From Megalobrama amblycephala (Eukaryota > Chordata > Actinopteri > Cypriniformes > Xenocyprididae): a stretch of 64,000 nt of DNA. The stretch is taken from the NCBI RefSeq assembly GCF_018812025.1, contig NC_063062.1, positions 36,101,228-36,165,227 of the forward strand, given 5' to 3'. Under the pieces are notes generated by a model. The model had not been told where the DNA came from. It made no database searches and worked only from the letters and a program-made list of their open reading frames with translations. The position numbers were made by a program, and so were the translations under genes. How positions within the stretch are numbered: the first letter of the stretch is position 1; every line of letters starts with the position of its first letter. Positions 53,143-64,000 of the stretch are shown in pieces.

Positions 53143-53402
53143 TCGCAGCGGAAAGTGCAAGGTGATAAAGCTTGGCCAAAAGGAAGAACGTACGCTTCAT
53201 CACCGAAAGCGAACCTCAGGAACTTCCTGTGTTGCAGAAGGATGGAAACATGGAACTATGCGTCCTTTAGATCTATCATGACAAACCAGTCCTCTGATCT
53301 GATTTGAATCACGATTTGTTTCAGAGTGAGCATTCTGAACTTGAGGTTTTTTATAGAGCGATTTAACTGGCACAGATCTAGAATAGGACACAACCCCCCC
53401 CC
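53143..53402 (-). pseudogene. DIRS 3 reverse transcriptase fragment, downstream piece
   Basis: On the minus strand KNLKFRMLTLKQIVIQIRSE, DWFVMIDLKDA with a stop after it, FHVSILLQHRKFLRFAFGDE and LPFGQALSPCTF, the central RT of a fish DIRS element. Its upstream continuation lies beyond the LINE inserted at 53403-56063. Confidence 0.75.
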
Positions 53403-56063
53403 AACTCAGTCATACAGAAGTAACAGAGCAACAGTATCTCCCAATCAACTTAAAAAACATATAAAATAAAAATACATTCACTTATGACAATAGACACGCC
53501 ACAAAGCAAGCTAGCTTATATCACCAAACAACCATCTTTTTACCAAACTTTTAAATCTCCCAAAATCTTTTACTCCCTTTAATGACGCTGATAATTTATT
53601 CCATTCAATAGCACTAGTATATAGAAAAGTATTCTTCCCTACCAAACTTTTAAATTTGCATGGACAAATATTAAAATTTCTACCCCTAGTACCATAGGAA
53701 TGCTGTTGTCTCACCATGTAAAAATAATTTTCTAAATAACTTGGAACTACATTATTAACAATTTTATGAGTCATACCCAATTTTAAAAAAAGCACCCTTT
53801 TTTCCACAGTCAATAAACCCAACTCCTTAAATGATTCACTATACAAATGTGTTCGTGAATGCACTTTTAAAATAATTCTAACTAATGTATTTTGAGCCTT
53901 TTGCAATTTATCTTTCATACCTTGAGAACAACTACTGTACCAGAAGGAGGTAGCATAATCAAAATGGGGCTGAATCAAGGCTCCTGCCAACAATTTTAAG
54001 GACTGAACATCCAATAAGTCAGCTTGCCTGGCTAAAAACTTAATTTTACCACATATTTTTGTAAATACCTTTCTAGCCATAAGATCACCTGATAATTTAT
54101 TATCTATTAAACAACCCAAATAGTTTACTACATTTTTTGCCTCTATTTCTATATTGTTAATCTTAATCAAAAAAGTACCATCCTTATTCAATTTCCTTTT
54201 AGATGCAAAGAGAATGGCCTCAGTTTTGCCTGCATGTAGGGAAAGCTTATTATCTAAAAAACATTTGGACATCTCTTGTAACTGTGAATTCATTATTTCC
54301 TCTAAGACCCCCTTATCATGATGAAACACTAAAACTGCTGCATCATCAGCATAAAGAAAAAGTTCCTCTGAACATGCTACTTTAAGGTCATTTATATATA
54401 AAAGAAAAAATAAGGGACCTAATATACTTCCTTGAGGAACTCCACAATTAATAAATAAAGGACTAGATAATATACCCTTAATATCAACCCTCTGACTCCT
54501 ATCATCAAGGTAGGACTGAACCCACCTGAGGGATTTCTCATCAAACCCAACAGCCTTTAACTTGTACATTAAAATGTTATGGTCTACGGTATCAAATGCC
54601 TTCTGAAGGTCCAACATAACCATCCCACAATATTTTCCATTGTCAACCGCTTTCCTTATTTTATCTGTCATATATAATAAACAAGTTTCTGTTGAATGTA
54701 AAGGCCTAAACCCAGACTGTAAATCGTACAAGATATTACTTTTACGAATATAATTTTCAATCTGGTCATAAATAAGTCTTTCCATAATCTTAGACACCAC
54801 ACCTAAGACAGAAACAGGCCTATAATTAGCCATATTTAACTTACAACCCTTTTTATATAATGGTATAACTCTAGCACTTTTAAACTCTCTTGGTATTTTA
54901 CCTTGCTGAACTGATAAGTTTAAAATATATGATACATAAGGAGCAGTTACTCTAGCGGAATCCCTAAAAAATTTAGCCGAAATATTATCAATCCCAGGAG
55001 CCTTATTTATTTTTAATTTGTTTATACATTTAAAAACGTCACTTTCAGTAATTGATCTCAACTTAAAGGAATCCTGAATAATTCCACGCTGCCGATAAAA
55101 AAGATTGTACTTGCTTTTCATTATAAATATCAGGTCTTCCTGGAAGATTATTATATAATTTACTAGCTAATGATATAAAATACTGATTAAAAATGTCAGC
55201 AACTTCTTTTGGATTAGAAATTAAATTCTCCTCCACCTTTATATTACATTTTGAAGACTTCATATTTACCGCATTTGAATAACCTAAATTCTTTAACACT
55301 CCCCAAAGCTTTTTTGGTTCATGTCTATTTTCATTTATCTTATCCTTAAAATAATTTCTTTTTGCTTCTCTTATCATATCCCTAACCTCATTTCTTCTTA
55401 ATTTATAAAGCTCAAAACTACTAACTTCCAAATCATTCTTATACTTCTTAAAACAGTCATTCCTTAATTTCAGCCGACCTAATATTTCATTAGAGATCCA
55501 AGGTTCTGATCGTTGTTTAACTCTTACTTTCTTAACAGGAGCTACCCTATCTAAAACCTGACAAAATAATTCCTTAAAACACACCCAAGCTTTATCAACA
55601 TCCTTACAACCCAATACATATGACCAATCAACCTTTCCCAATTCCTCACAAAATAAATCAGGTCTATATTTTTTCATAGATCTCACAGATACAGTATTAT
55701 GTCCATTAAATTTGGTCTTCAACACTTTTCTACATATATATATTAAACAGTGATCACTCATACAACAATCAATAACACCACTGCAGCCTATCTTCACTGA
55801 GTCAGATACCAGTATTACATCAATAACGGACTGAGACTTTGGCATAATTCTAGTTGGCACCTTAATAATTTGTTTCAATGCAAAAAAATCACAAAAATTT
55901 TTAAAGGACTTATACATTACAGAGTCACTTTTCAACATATCCGTGTTTAAATCCCCACAAATTATGACCTCTGAATCATGGAGTTTCAGACCTTCATTTA
56001 AAACCCCTTCCAGCAACTCATAAAAATCACTCTGATCAGGTGGACGATACAGTGATCCAATAG
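53403..56063 (-). mobile_element. Non-LTR retrotransposon LINE 2, 5'-truncated, nearly intact
   Basis: The body is flanked on both sides by DIRS RT sequence, so it inserted into DIRS 3. It starts within the endonuclease domain (IGSLYRPPDQSDFYEL, about 56060) and ends in a non-coding tail near a C9 run (53395-53403). About 40-45 residues' worth of DIRS RT between the flanks is missing, so insertion came with a deletion. Closest to the jockey-superfamily clades (Rex1/CR1-like); exact clade uncertain. Confidence 0.8.
53511..56060 (-). pseudogene. LINE 2 endonuclease-reverse transcriptase, one frameshift
   Basis: The endonuclease C-terminal half (ICGDLNTDMLKSD with Gly-Asp-Leu-Asn; SDHCLIYICRK with the SDH catalytic His) runs to about 55100. 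There a T6 run (minus strand, 55096-55101) marks a 1-base frameshift. The second frame is open for 536 codons to 53511: KINKAPGIDNISAKFF, RVIPLYKKGCKLNMANYRPV, MVMLDLQKAFDTVDHNILMY (Asp), CGVPQGSILGPLFFLLYIND, LFLYADDAAVLV (YADD at 54342-54353), and a C-terminal domain ending KRWLFGDIS. All RT catalytic residues are present. Confidence 0.87.
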
Positions 56064-56860
56064 CTTACCACTGTGGATAAGACCCTGTTGAATCTGGGCA
56101 GATGAGACTCGAACTGAATTCTGTATCCTTTCTCTACTGTTTGCAGGACCCAATGACTAAGGCATCTGTTGCGATCTCTCTAGAGACTGATGTAGCAGCA
56201 CTGGGATGCTCACTGGTCAGAGGGAGTGAGCATCCCACTGCCGCTACATTTCCGGGTGGACACTGAGATATCTGCTCGCTGGAGACCACTGCGCCCTGAA
56301 GCACTGAAGGGAGACGGGCACCATCAAATGAGGTGTGATCCATCTTGCTCCGTAGGGGACTGCCCTCAGAAGCCCGATGCCACTGGTGACAGGACTTCCT
56401 TGCTGAAGCCTTCTTAGAGATATTAACAGTCCTCAGATCCATTTTATCCTTCAAAGGCTTTGGCTGTGAGTGCTGCCCGGATCCCCAGTCTTTCTGTGGG
56501 CTTCCGCCCAGCAGCCCTAGGGACTTGAGAGCAGTGAGAAAGAAATTTCTGAAGCGCCACAGCTTGCTTCTTCGCCTATTGAAACCTCTCGATGACTGAG
56601 TTGACAGCATCACCGCAGAGGCCAGAGAAGAGAGAGCGGGGCCTCCAGAAGAAAGCTTTTGTCTCTGTCTTTGATGTTTGAGAGATTGAGCCACAAATGC
56701 CTCTTTGTGGCCACCAGGGCTGCCATAGAAACAGGGCCATCTCTTTGAGGTAAATCTGTAGCCCGATGCAATTCTTTAGTAACGTCGTGGCTCACTTCCT
56801 TGCCCTCATCTAAATCCATGAGCAAGTCGGCTTGATATGCTTGCAATATTAACATAGTGT
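56064..56860 (-). pseudogene. DIRS 3 Gag C-terminus and start of RT, upstream piece
   Basis: The minus-strand frame 56855-56610 reads ILQAYQADLLMDLDEGKEV, TDLPQRDG and ATKRHLWLNLSNIKDRDK, matching the conserved Gag C-terminal block of DIRS 1 (ATDLALRATK, QRHLWLTLADM). A shifted frame (56694-56134) gives a basic tail. It then enters RT N-terminal sequence (LQTVEKGYRIQFES, about 56130-56095) up to the LINE border. Confidence 0.72.
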
Positions 56861-56861
56861 A

Positions 56862-57485
56862 TAAATTTCAGACTTATCTGAAGACTAATAAGACTTATCC
56901 ATTGCTCCCAATGCCGCTTTCTGGACACAAATCTGCAAAAATATCTACTTCATGACAAAACAATGCCAATTTACAACTTATACAGTATAAAGTAGTTCAT
57001 AGATTTCACCTAACTGGACGGAAATTATCTAAAATGGGTTTTACTTCAGAAACATGCTCACATTGCACACAAATACCCCAGACACCTATTTACACGCTAT
57101 TTGGGATTGCACCTCAGTTAAAAAATTCTGGGTAAACGTTACTGACTCACTATCCAACCTTATGGGATGTCACATCCCGCTTTCTCCCTCCCTCTGTATA
57201 TTAGGTGACATATCCATAACCAATTTAAACAGTACAAACAGTCAATTACTCTTAGTGGCTCTAACTATTGCCAAGAAAACTATCCTTATGAACTGGAAAT
57301 CAAGGAACACCATACACATTACAAATTGGAAAAATTTACTAATAGAGTACATCTCCATGGAAAACATGTCTACCTCCATTCAAATTAATACATCAGAATT
57401 ACACCCTTCTTGGTCATCTCTCTTTAACTAACAACAGTCATGAATCCACTGACCTTCTTTGTCTGAAACCATCCTCAATGATACA
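56862..57485 (+). pseudogene. L1/Tx1-like ORF2 C-terminal fragment
   Basis: About 56990-57430 encodes VVHRFHLTGRKLSKMG, then ETCSHC and, after a frameshift near 57065, TYLHAIWDC: the Cys-x2-Cys..His-x4-Cys motif of L1 C-termini. Then follow IPLSPSLCILGD, LTIAKKTILMNWKSRN and WKNLLIEYISMENM, stopping at 57429-57431. This is a 5'-truncated LINE copy with only the end of ORF2. Its 3' UTR contains 'gattggggggaggggggtcagg' (57504-57525). Confidence 0.72.
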
Positions 57486-57582
57486 CCATCAATATTCACA
57501 CATGATTGGGGGGAGGGGGGTCAGGAAGAGGTAGTAACACAGACTAATATCAAATATAAATAAAATACTTATAAGATTACAA

Positions 57583-57588
<6 letters not shown>

Positions 57589-57627
<39 letters not shown>

Positions 57628-57637
57628 CTTCTCTCTC
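57589..57637. repeat. CT microsatellite
   Basis: (CT)n of about 17 pure units, then interrupted. Confidence 0.92.
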
Positions 57638-57954
57638 ACTGGTTCTGGACCCTTGCTGCCATGTGAGGTTCTGATTAGTTGTGGGCGGGTGTGATGTGGG
57701 GCCGGGGGCCTTGGGCTTTCGCCCTCCAGCTTGTACTTTCACCTGGGATTTCTTGTCTCTGGCTGGCTCAGCACTTGTCTCGCTGTTTTAATGCTTTACA
57801 TAATAGATGAGGAGCATACACACATTCATTTGGAGCATAAAACAAGTTTAAAGCAAAAAAAAAAAAAAAAAGCACACACATAGGGTAAGTGTGGCATGGG
57901 CGTGGCAGCCTGGGCTTTGCACTGGGCTGGTTCCATGCTACAGGCCATGCTTTT
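57638..57954. other. No recognisable gene; A17 tract inside
   Basis: Moderately G/C-rich, with 'ggggccgggggccttggg' at about 57699 and an A17 run at 57857-57873. Related wording ('agggtaagtgtggcatg' and 'agggtaagcatggcatg') on the far side of the piggyBac-like insertion suggests an internal repeat. Confidence 0.4.
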
Positions 57955-57958
57955 TTAA

Positions 57959-59468
57959 CCCTCAGGGGTCTGAGGATTTTTGGGGCCCTGGAGAAGTTTT
58001 GACATGCCCTGACATTTGTGCTTTTTTCAGTTGTTCATAAACATATTAATGGAAAAAGTGTCATTACACTGTATTCAGCACAAACTAGGCTACAATAATA
58101 TGTGAGGAACATGTATGTACATGTTTGTATTTTTGAAGGAATAACGTTTATGCGTGGTTATTGAAAAAAAAAAAAAAAACTTAAGTCACTGAAATAAAGC
58201 CAAAAAATATATATTAAATCTGTGTTCACAAGACTTCTGGGTATTGGAGGTTGTAGACTAGAGTTTTTGCTTCAAAATTATGTAAAAATTATCATTCCTA
58301 CTCCTTCATATAAAACAATAGAGAGATTTAAATTTTCTAAAACATCTTTGGTCAAGAAACACAGTATGCGTGGAGGCGTGAATCATCATGAATAATGGGT
58401 GATTCTCACCTGAGAAGACAAAAGAATTGCATAAAGGGCTCTAATGAGCTGCATAAATAATGAGCTCTTTCAGACAGGTAGGCTGTGAAAAAAAACCCTC
58501 TGTTGATCATGTCTCAAAGCTCATCATGGTGTAAATCAAACATACAGAAAAAAACAACAATACTAATATTATTACAATTTAAAATAATGGTATTCTATTA
58601 TATTCTTTAAAATATAATGCATTTCTATGATACAAAGTGTCTGAACAGTTATGTTACCCCTATGGCATTTCATATAGGCTTTTAGCTTAAAAGCATGCAC
58701 ATTTAGAGAAATATTGATGGATTCTCATGTTTATGTCAATTTTCTATACAGAGGAGTAATATTTATTCAGTATTTATTGTCATTACTGTGAGTGCTGGAT
58801 ACTGTTTTCAATTCATACTTGCAGCCGGAGGGCGCTCTGTGCACCTTTAGTCCACAAATACCTGTTAGAGAAGAATAGGCAATCCAGGAAATAACTGAAC
58901 TAACAGAGGCCAGAGATCGCTAACTATGGCTATTCAAAACACTTTTCAAGACAATAAATACACGATTGAGACAATGTATGCATGTGTTGACTGAATTTGC
59001 GTCTGAATAGCGCTGGCTCCGTGGGCGTGGCTGCATTAGCGGATAATGAGCTGAATCACAGACTTCTGACATGGCTCTCTTTTCATACAGATTACATAAA
59101 CACAGAATTTTTGTTTTCGATTTGACTTACACGATTTAAGACCTGACATTTCAACGCTTATTTAGACACAAGTCTAATTTTTTTGTGATTAGTATTCACT
59201 AAGTTACAGTTTATTTTCTGAGAACTATCAGATTGGACTTCATTCAGAGGGAGACGAGAGATCACGCATCATGTTAGTTTTCTTTATTTTACAAAAAGCA
59301 CAACATTTTGTTTTTACTCTGAGTGTACACAAATAAAAGAAGATATTCCACAGATTAAAATGGTGTATAGCTCTTAATTGTATGTGCAACATTGACAGAG
59401 TATTTTGAGTCTCTTTCACACTGGTTAGAAAATAACCACGGTGATCACGCCGGCGTGATCCGAGGGAG
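57959..59468 (+). mobile_element. Non-autonomous piggyBac-like element, copy D (1,510 bp)
   Basis: TTAA at 57955-57958 and 59469-59472. Starts 'ccctcaggggtctgagg', near-identical to copy C over most of its length. It ends 'gtgatcacgccggcgtgatccgagggag', where GATCACGCCGGCGTGATC is a perfect 18-bp palindrome. No transposase. Confidence 0.82.
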
Positions 59469-59472
59469 TTAA

Positions 59473-59861
59473 TGCATTATACACTAGTTGACATAAACAT
59501 ATTATGAGTACAGCACAAAGACAGGGTAAGCATGGCATGTGTGGGATGGCCGGAGATGGGTGTGGATTCTGGGACCCTGGGCCCCGCAGCACCTCACCTT
59601 GATAGCCCCGTTGCCACATGACGCTGGCGGGGGTTTATCCTATGCCGTGGCCATGAGGGGTACCAGAGGCAGCTTTATAATACCTTATTATTAATAGCTG
59701 TATCAATATTACCATTATTAATATTATTACTATTGTTATTATTGCTACTACTATTATCTTTATTTTTCCTTTTCCTGATCCTTTAACCTCCCCCTCATTC
59801 CAGATGAAATGAGTATATTTGATAATGTTTATCATTACTACTATTGCTAATACAATTTTTT
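59473..59861. repeat. Unassigned DNA with TTA/TAT-rich simple repeat
   Basis: 59677-59765 is an imperfect (TTA)n/(TAT)n stretch. The rest has no recognised feature. Confidence 0.5.
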
Positions 59862-60957
59862 TAGGGGTGTGACGAGACAGGTATCTAACGAGACAAGACT
59901 CAAGATTGAGTTCACGAGACGAGACGAGACAAGCTTTTTACACACTATTTTTAAGAAATCCTCAATGGCGAAATACATGACTAGAAAAAAATATTCTGCA
60001 GGTGCATTTTGAAATGTTTTAACTAATCATCTTGTAATGAATGTAATTTCAGTTCTACTTTCTTAGTATGAATTATCATATGCAGTAAAAGACAACAGTA
60101 CTCAAGTACTATAAAAGGTTTTGCCACAAACTCAACTGACTGACTTCTCTTCTGTATGATTTCAGTCTCTTCAGACCTTACTGTACATGATTTATGAGCT
60201 TCTACAACTTTTGACCTCCTAACTGAACTCCTTTCCACAAATTGATCATAGAAATAAAAACAGTATAAATAAAAATGTTAACACTTTACAATAAGGTCTC
60301 ATTTATTAACATTAATTAACCAACATCAACTAGCAATGAGCAATATATGTGCTACGGTATTTATTAATCTTTGTTTATGTTAATAAAAATAGTCATTCAT
60401 TGTTAGTTCACGATAGTTCACAGTTCATTAACTAATGTTAACAGATGAAACCTTATTGTTTGTACTTAAGATTAAGAGAAAACTCTTATTCATTTTTATG
60501 GTAACACTTTACAATAAGTGCAACCATAATCACACTCTAAATATTCAATGTGCAAATAAGACCAAATTTTTCTTTGATACAGAGCTAAGAGATGGTTACA
60601 ACTACACTGCCCAGCCTAAAATAGCTTTCATATTGAGAGAGATTTATATTCATCAGGGAGCCGCTTTCAAAATGTGGGGTATTGAAATCGCGTTTGAATG
60701 CGCGCTCGTGTTTACTTTCACTTTCAGCGATCGCGCGTAACTCTGTAAATATGGAGCGGCGGAGACCGTTATCCAACTAAATTAAATGTTTTTTATTTAA
60801 AACAAAGCAAAACGACAGTGGATGCATAATGTAAATGTAGCAGTGGCATATTCTTTCCTAATCATCCTATCACGAGACTACTTTTCGCCTCAACAAGATA
60901 TCTCGTCACATTTTAGTCTCACGAGATCTCGTGACATGAGATCTCGTGACACCCCTA
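59862..60957. mobile_element. Non-autonomous TIR element with 'aggggtgtgacgaga' ends
   Basis: The left end 'taggggtgtgacgagacagg' and the right end 'gatctcgtgacacccctа' pair as inverted repeats. Subterminal 'acgagacgagac' on the left is mirrored by 'tctcgtgac...atctcgtgac' on the right. It carries no transposase. The segment about 60279-60520 ('aacactttacaataaggt...gttaacagatgaaacctta...taacactttacaataag') is another common fish MITE nested inside. Confidence 0.65.
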
Positions 60958-61002
60958 CTATTTTGTCATTTCTTATTAATTAGATTTAACATTATTGTTA
61001 TT

Positions 61003-61055
61003 AATGGTGCTTGCCAAAGGCAAAGCATCAGTATTATTATTGCTCATACTTATTA
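61003..61055 (+). repeat. 'gcttgccaaaggcaaagc' repeat, left of L2 LINE
   Basis: 'ttaatggtgcttgccaaaggcaaagcatcagtattattattgctcatactt' closely resembles the sequence directly after the LINE (63418-63470). Confidence 0.6.
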
Positions 61056-63417
61056 TTTAATCTCAACCTGACCCCTAACTCACCACTCACTCCACCACGT
61101 TACTTTTCGGTGAAACTTATGCTCTCTCTCACCATCCCACCTATCCGCTTTCGTCTCATCCACACTTCCTCCCCTTAACTAGTTCTCATCACTGGACACT
61201 AACAATGCTACTGACACTCTTTGCACCACTCTAACATCTTGCTTAGATGACTTCTGCCCCCTTTTAACCAGACCAGCCTGCACCACCCCCTCTGCCCCCT
61301 GGCTCTCTGATGTTCTCCATGAGCATCGGTCTAGACTCAGGGCTGCAGAGAGGAAGTGGCGCAAATCTAAAGATCCTACTGACCTTAGCTCATATCAGTC
61401 ACTCCTTTCTTCTTTCTCTACTAATGTCTCCAATGCTAAAACTACACACTATCACACTAAAATTAACAATTCGACTGATTCCCGCACACTTTTCAAAACC
61501 TTCTCTTCTCTTCTTTGCCCTCCTCCCCTCCCTCCCACATCAACTCTTACAGCTGATGACTTTGCCACATTCTTCACACATAAAATAACAACCATCAGCG
61601 GCCAATTCTCCACACCACACACTGACAATAACATCTTAATGGAAAACACACAAACTCTCTCCTCCTTCTCCATGCTCTCTGAGGCATATGTTTCAAAACC
61701 CATCCTTTCCAATCACCCTACTACTAGACCCTATCCACACTCATCTTCTTCAAGCCATCTCCTCCTCAATTCTACCTGCACTCACTCACATTATCAGTTC
61801 TTCCCTTCACACTGGAACATTTCCCACAGCTTTTAAGCAGGCTAGGATTACACCACTGCTTAAAAAATCCACTTTGAATCCAGCACTTCTGGAAAACTAC
61901 AGACCAGTATCCCTTCTTCCTTTCATTGCTAAGACACTTGAGAGAGTTGTATTCAACCAACTGTCTACTTATCTCACACAGAACAACCTCCTTGACGACC
62001 ACCAGTCTGGTTTCAAGAGTGGCCACTCAACTGAGACTGCCCTGCTCTCAGTCACTGAAGCACTGAGACTGGCACGAGCAACTTCAAAATCATCAGTACT
62101 CATCTTGCTGGATCTGTCTGCTGCTTTTGACACAGTTAACCACCAGATCCTCCTGTCAACACTCATGTCGAAGGGCATCTCGGGAACCGCACTCCAGTGG
62201 TTTGAGTCTTACCTCTCAGGTAGGTCCTTCAGGGTATCTTGGAGAGGTGAGGTGTCCAACTCACATCATCTTGCTACTGGGGTACCTCAGGGCTCAGTGC
62301 TTGGACCACTTCTCTTCTCCATCTACATGTCATCACTAGGATCTGTCATTCAGGAGCATGGTTTCTCCTATCACTGTTATGCTGATGACACACAACTCTT
62401 CCTCTCATTTCAACCAGATGATCCGATGGTTGCTGGTCGCATCGCAGCCTGCCTGACAGCCATTTCTGCCTGGGTGAAGGACCACCACCTTCAACTCAAC
62501 CTTGCAAAAACAGAACTGCTTGTGGTCGGTGCCAACCCAACACTTCGTCATAACCTTTCAATTCAACTTGGGTCATCAACCATTACTCCTTCCAGGACGG
62601 CTAGGAACCTTGGAGTGGTGATGGATGATTGTTTAAGCTTCACAGATCATGTTGCGACAACGGCCCGGTCCTGCAGATTTGCCTTGTACAACATCAGGAA
62701 GATTAGACCATTAGAGCATTCCACACAAATTCTTGTCTAAGCTCTTGTTCTATCCAGACTGGACTACTGTAATGCTCTCTTGACTGGCCTTCCAGCATGC
62801 ACTGTCAAGCCTCTACAACTGATCCAGAATGCTGCAGCAAGAACCGAAGAAGCGCATGTCACTCTTCTCTTCATCCGTCTGCATTGTCTGCCAGTAGCTG
62901 CTTGCATCCAATTCAAGGCTCTGATGATTGCCTACAGAACGACCGCTGGCTCTGCACCGCTATATATTAACTCACTCCTTCAGACTTATGCACCCTCTAG
63001 AACCTTGCATTCTGCAAGTGAACGGCACCTTGTGGTGCCATCACAAAGGGCCACAAAATTGCTCTCACGGACCTTCTCCGGGTCTGTTCCTGGCTGGTGG
63101 AATGACCTGCCACGTTCTATCCGAGCAGCTGAATCTTTAGCCATTTTCAAAAAAATCAGCACTTGACCCAGTAATAGTAGCACTTACCTTGATTTCTATT
63201 TTCCTTCCATCTACTTGTGTATTATTAAAAAAACAAAAAAACAACAACAACAAAAAAAAAAAAAATTCTTGCTACGAGCACTTTACTGTCATAATTGTGA
63301 CTTCACTCAGCACTTATGTACTGTTGTTCTCATGTTGATTTGATTCTACTATTCTCATTTGTAAGTCACTTTGGATAAAAGCGTCTGCTAAATGACTAAA
63401 TGTAAATGTAAATGTAG
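61056..63417 (+). mobile_element. L2-type LINE, 5'-truncated, plus strand
   Basis: Linker, RT and C-terminal domain followed by the L2-type 3' end 'gtaagtcactttggataaaagcgtctgctaaatgactaaatgtaaatgtaaatgta', a terminal short tandem tail (about 63362-63417). An A-rich simple stretch lies at 63227-63265. The endonuclease is absent. Confidence 0.86.
61196..63164 (+). pseudogene. L2 reverse transcriptase, one frameshift and one nonsense codon
   Basis: The linker (APWLSDVLHEHRSRLRAAER, ADDFATFFTHKITTISGQFS) is in one frame to about 61715, then shifts. RT follows: FKQARITPLLKKSTLNPALL, ENYRPVSLLPFIAKTLERVV, ILLDLSAAFDTVNHQILL (Asp), TGVPQGSVLGPLLFSIY and CYADDTQLFLSF (YADD at 62378-62389). TAA at 62738-62740 interrupts; the same frame resumes with SRLDYCNALLTGLPACTVKP and FSGSVPGWWNDLPRSIRAAE and ends at 63164. 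All RT catalytic residues are present, but the protein is broken. Confidence 0.87.
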
Positions 63418-64000
63418 TGGTGCTTGCCAAAGGCAAAGCATCACTGTTGTTATTCTAAATACTTATTAATGGCGCTTTCCAAAGGCGAAGCATCATTATT
63501 GTAATGCTGCATACTTATTATTATTCTTCTTTCGGACAAAACTTCGGCGAGTAACTCATCCCGCAGCTTTTGTCATAGACCCACGAATGAGCTGTCAAAT
63601 CGTGCTGATTATTGAGGAATGGTGTGCTATGACTTTTATAAGTAATTGGGTGTACGATGTTCGCCCGGCGGGCAAAAAAGTAGTCGAAAAAATCCCATTG
63701 ACTTTGCATTGCGACAAACTTTGACGAGTCATAGCTCCTAACGAGAATTTCGTAGAAACATGTGGGTTACCACGTTTGAAGAGGCTGGCAGGCTCTGTCA
63801 GACCATACCTCAAAATGGGGTGTAAGTTGTACCCCTGGAGCACAAGAGCTGCCCAAATTTCCCCATAGACATACTATGGTGAAGCCGTGCCCATGAAACA
63901 GTGTGTTTTTCCTACTATGGGAAATTACATAGGGATTTTGTATTGAACGTAACTCTGGATCACAATGTCATATGGTGCGTTCAAGTCCTCCTGGGAAGTT
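63418..64000 (+). repeat. Interspersed repeat family with 'gcttgccaaaggcaaagc' head, two heads
   Basis: Two heads, 63420-63445 and 63473-63495, precede a body shared with 44770-45000: 'gtcatagacccacgaatgagctgtcaaatcg', 'attgaggaatggtgtgctatgactttt'. It continues to the window edge. The head is itself a short palindrome. No coding signal; frames at 63521-63843 are not supported. Confidence 0.6.

Noticed and set aside
57054..57431. 125-codon plus-strand frame as an independent gene
   Set aside because: It is the C-terminus of an L1/Tx1-like ORF2 with the Cys/His motif split by a frameshift.

Overview
The window looks like intergenic, repeat-saturated DNA from a teleost fish, most likely a cyprinid. 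Tc1/mariner, IS630-like, piggyBac-like, DIRS, Gmr1-like gypsy and L2 elements sit inside one another, with a 'ggttgctaggc' minisatellite and the L2 3' tail found widely in fish. The species assignment is inference. I found no convincing host protein-coding gene, rRNA, tRNA or CRISPR array. Almost every long reading frame belongs to a transposable element, and nearly all of these are broken.

Layout. 1-2.7 kb: 3' part of a dead Tc1 element abutting a dead IS630-like transposase. 2.7-13.8 kb: ends of two DIRS elements, a degenerate tandem repeat, piggyBac-like non-autonomous copies, a 2.2-kb Harbinger-like element carrying an LTR-like block, and a second IS630-like pseudogene. 13.8-18.85 kb: a 1.83-kb-period tandem array. 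19.6-20.7 kb: a composite foldback element. 21.7-27.8 kb: a structurally complete DIRS element (minus strand) inserted in a Tc1-type MITE. 28-40.3 kb: two direct copies of a 3.1-kb segment flanking a second, 5'-truncated DIRS element (plus strand). 40.3-44.4 kb: an internally deleted Gmr1-like gypsy element with both LTRs and a target-site duplication. 45.6-46.8 kb: a small LTR element (TRIM-like). 46.8-53.1 kb: a dead L2/CR1-like LINE (minus) interrupted by a piggyBac-like element. 53.1-56.9 kb: a third DIRS fragment split by a nearly intact LINE (minus). 56.9-64 kb: an L1/Tx1 tail, another piggyBac-like copy, a TIR element, and an L2 LINE (plus) flanked by a common short repeat.

How the parts relate. 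The nesting gives a relative history. At 37-40 kb a Gmr1-like element landed next to a 3.1-kb segment. A tandem duplication then broke inside its LTR, and a DIRS element later entered the duplicated LTR at a GTT. At 47-49 kb a piggyBac-like element entered a LINE at TTAA. At 21.7 kb a DIRS entered a MITE without a target-site duplication. All of these are read from empty-site comparisons within the window.

No clearly new biological system is visible. The observations most worth following are: the DIRS internal complementary regions and insertion junctions; an open -1 frame over RT-RNase H seen in two DIRS copies; a 188-bp copy of DIRS 3' sequence inside RNase H; the Gmr1-like element with a SCAN-like Gag; the TRIM-like element with a tRNA-Phe-type primer site; and subterminal palindromes in the piggyBac-like family.
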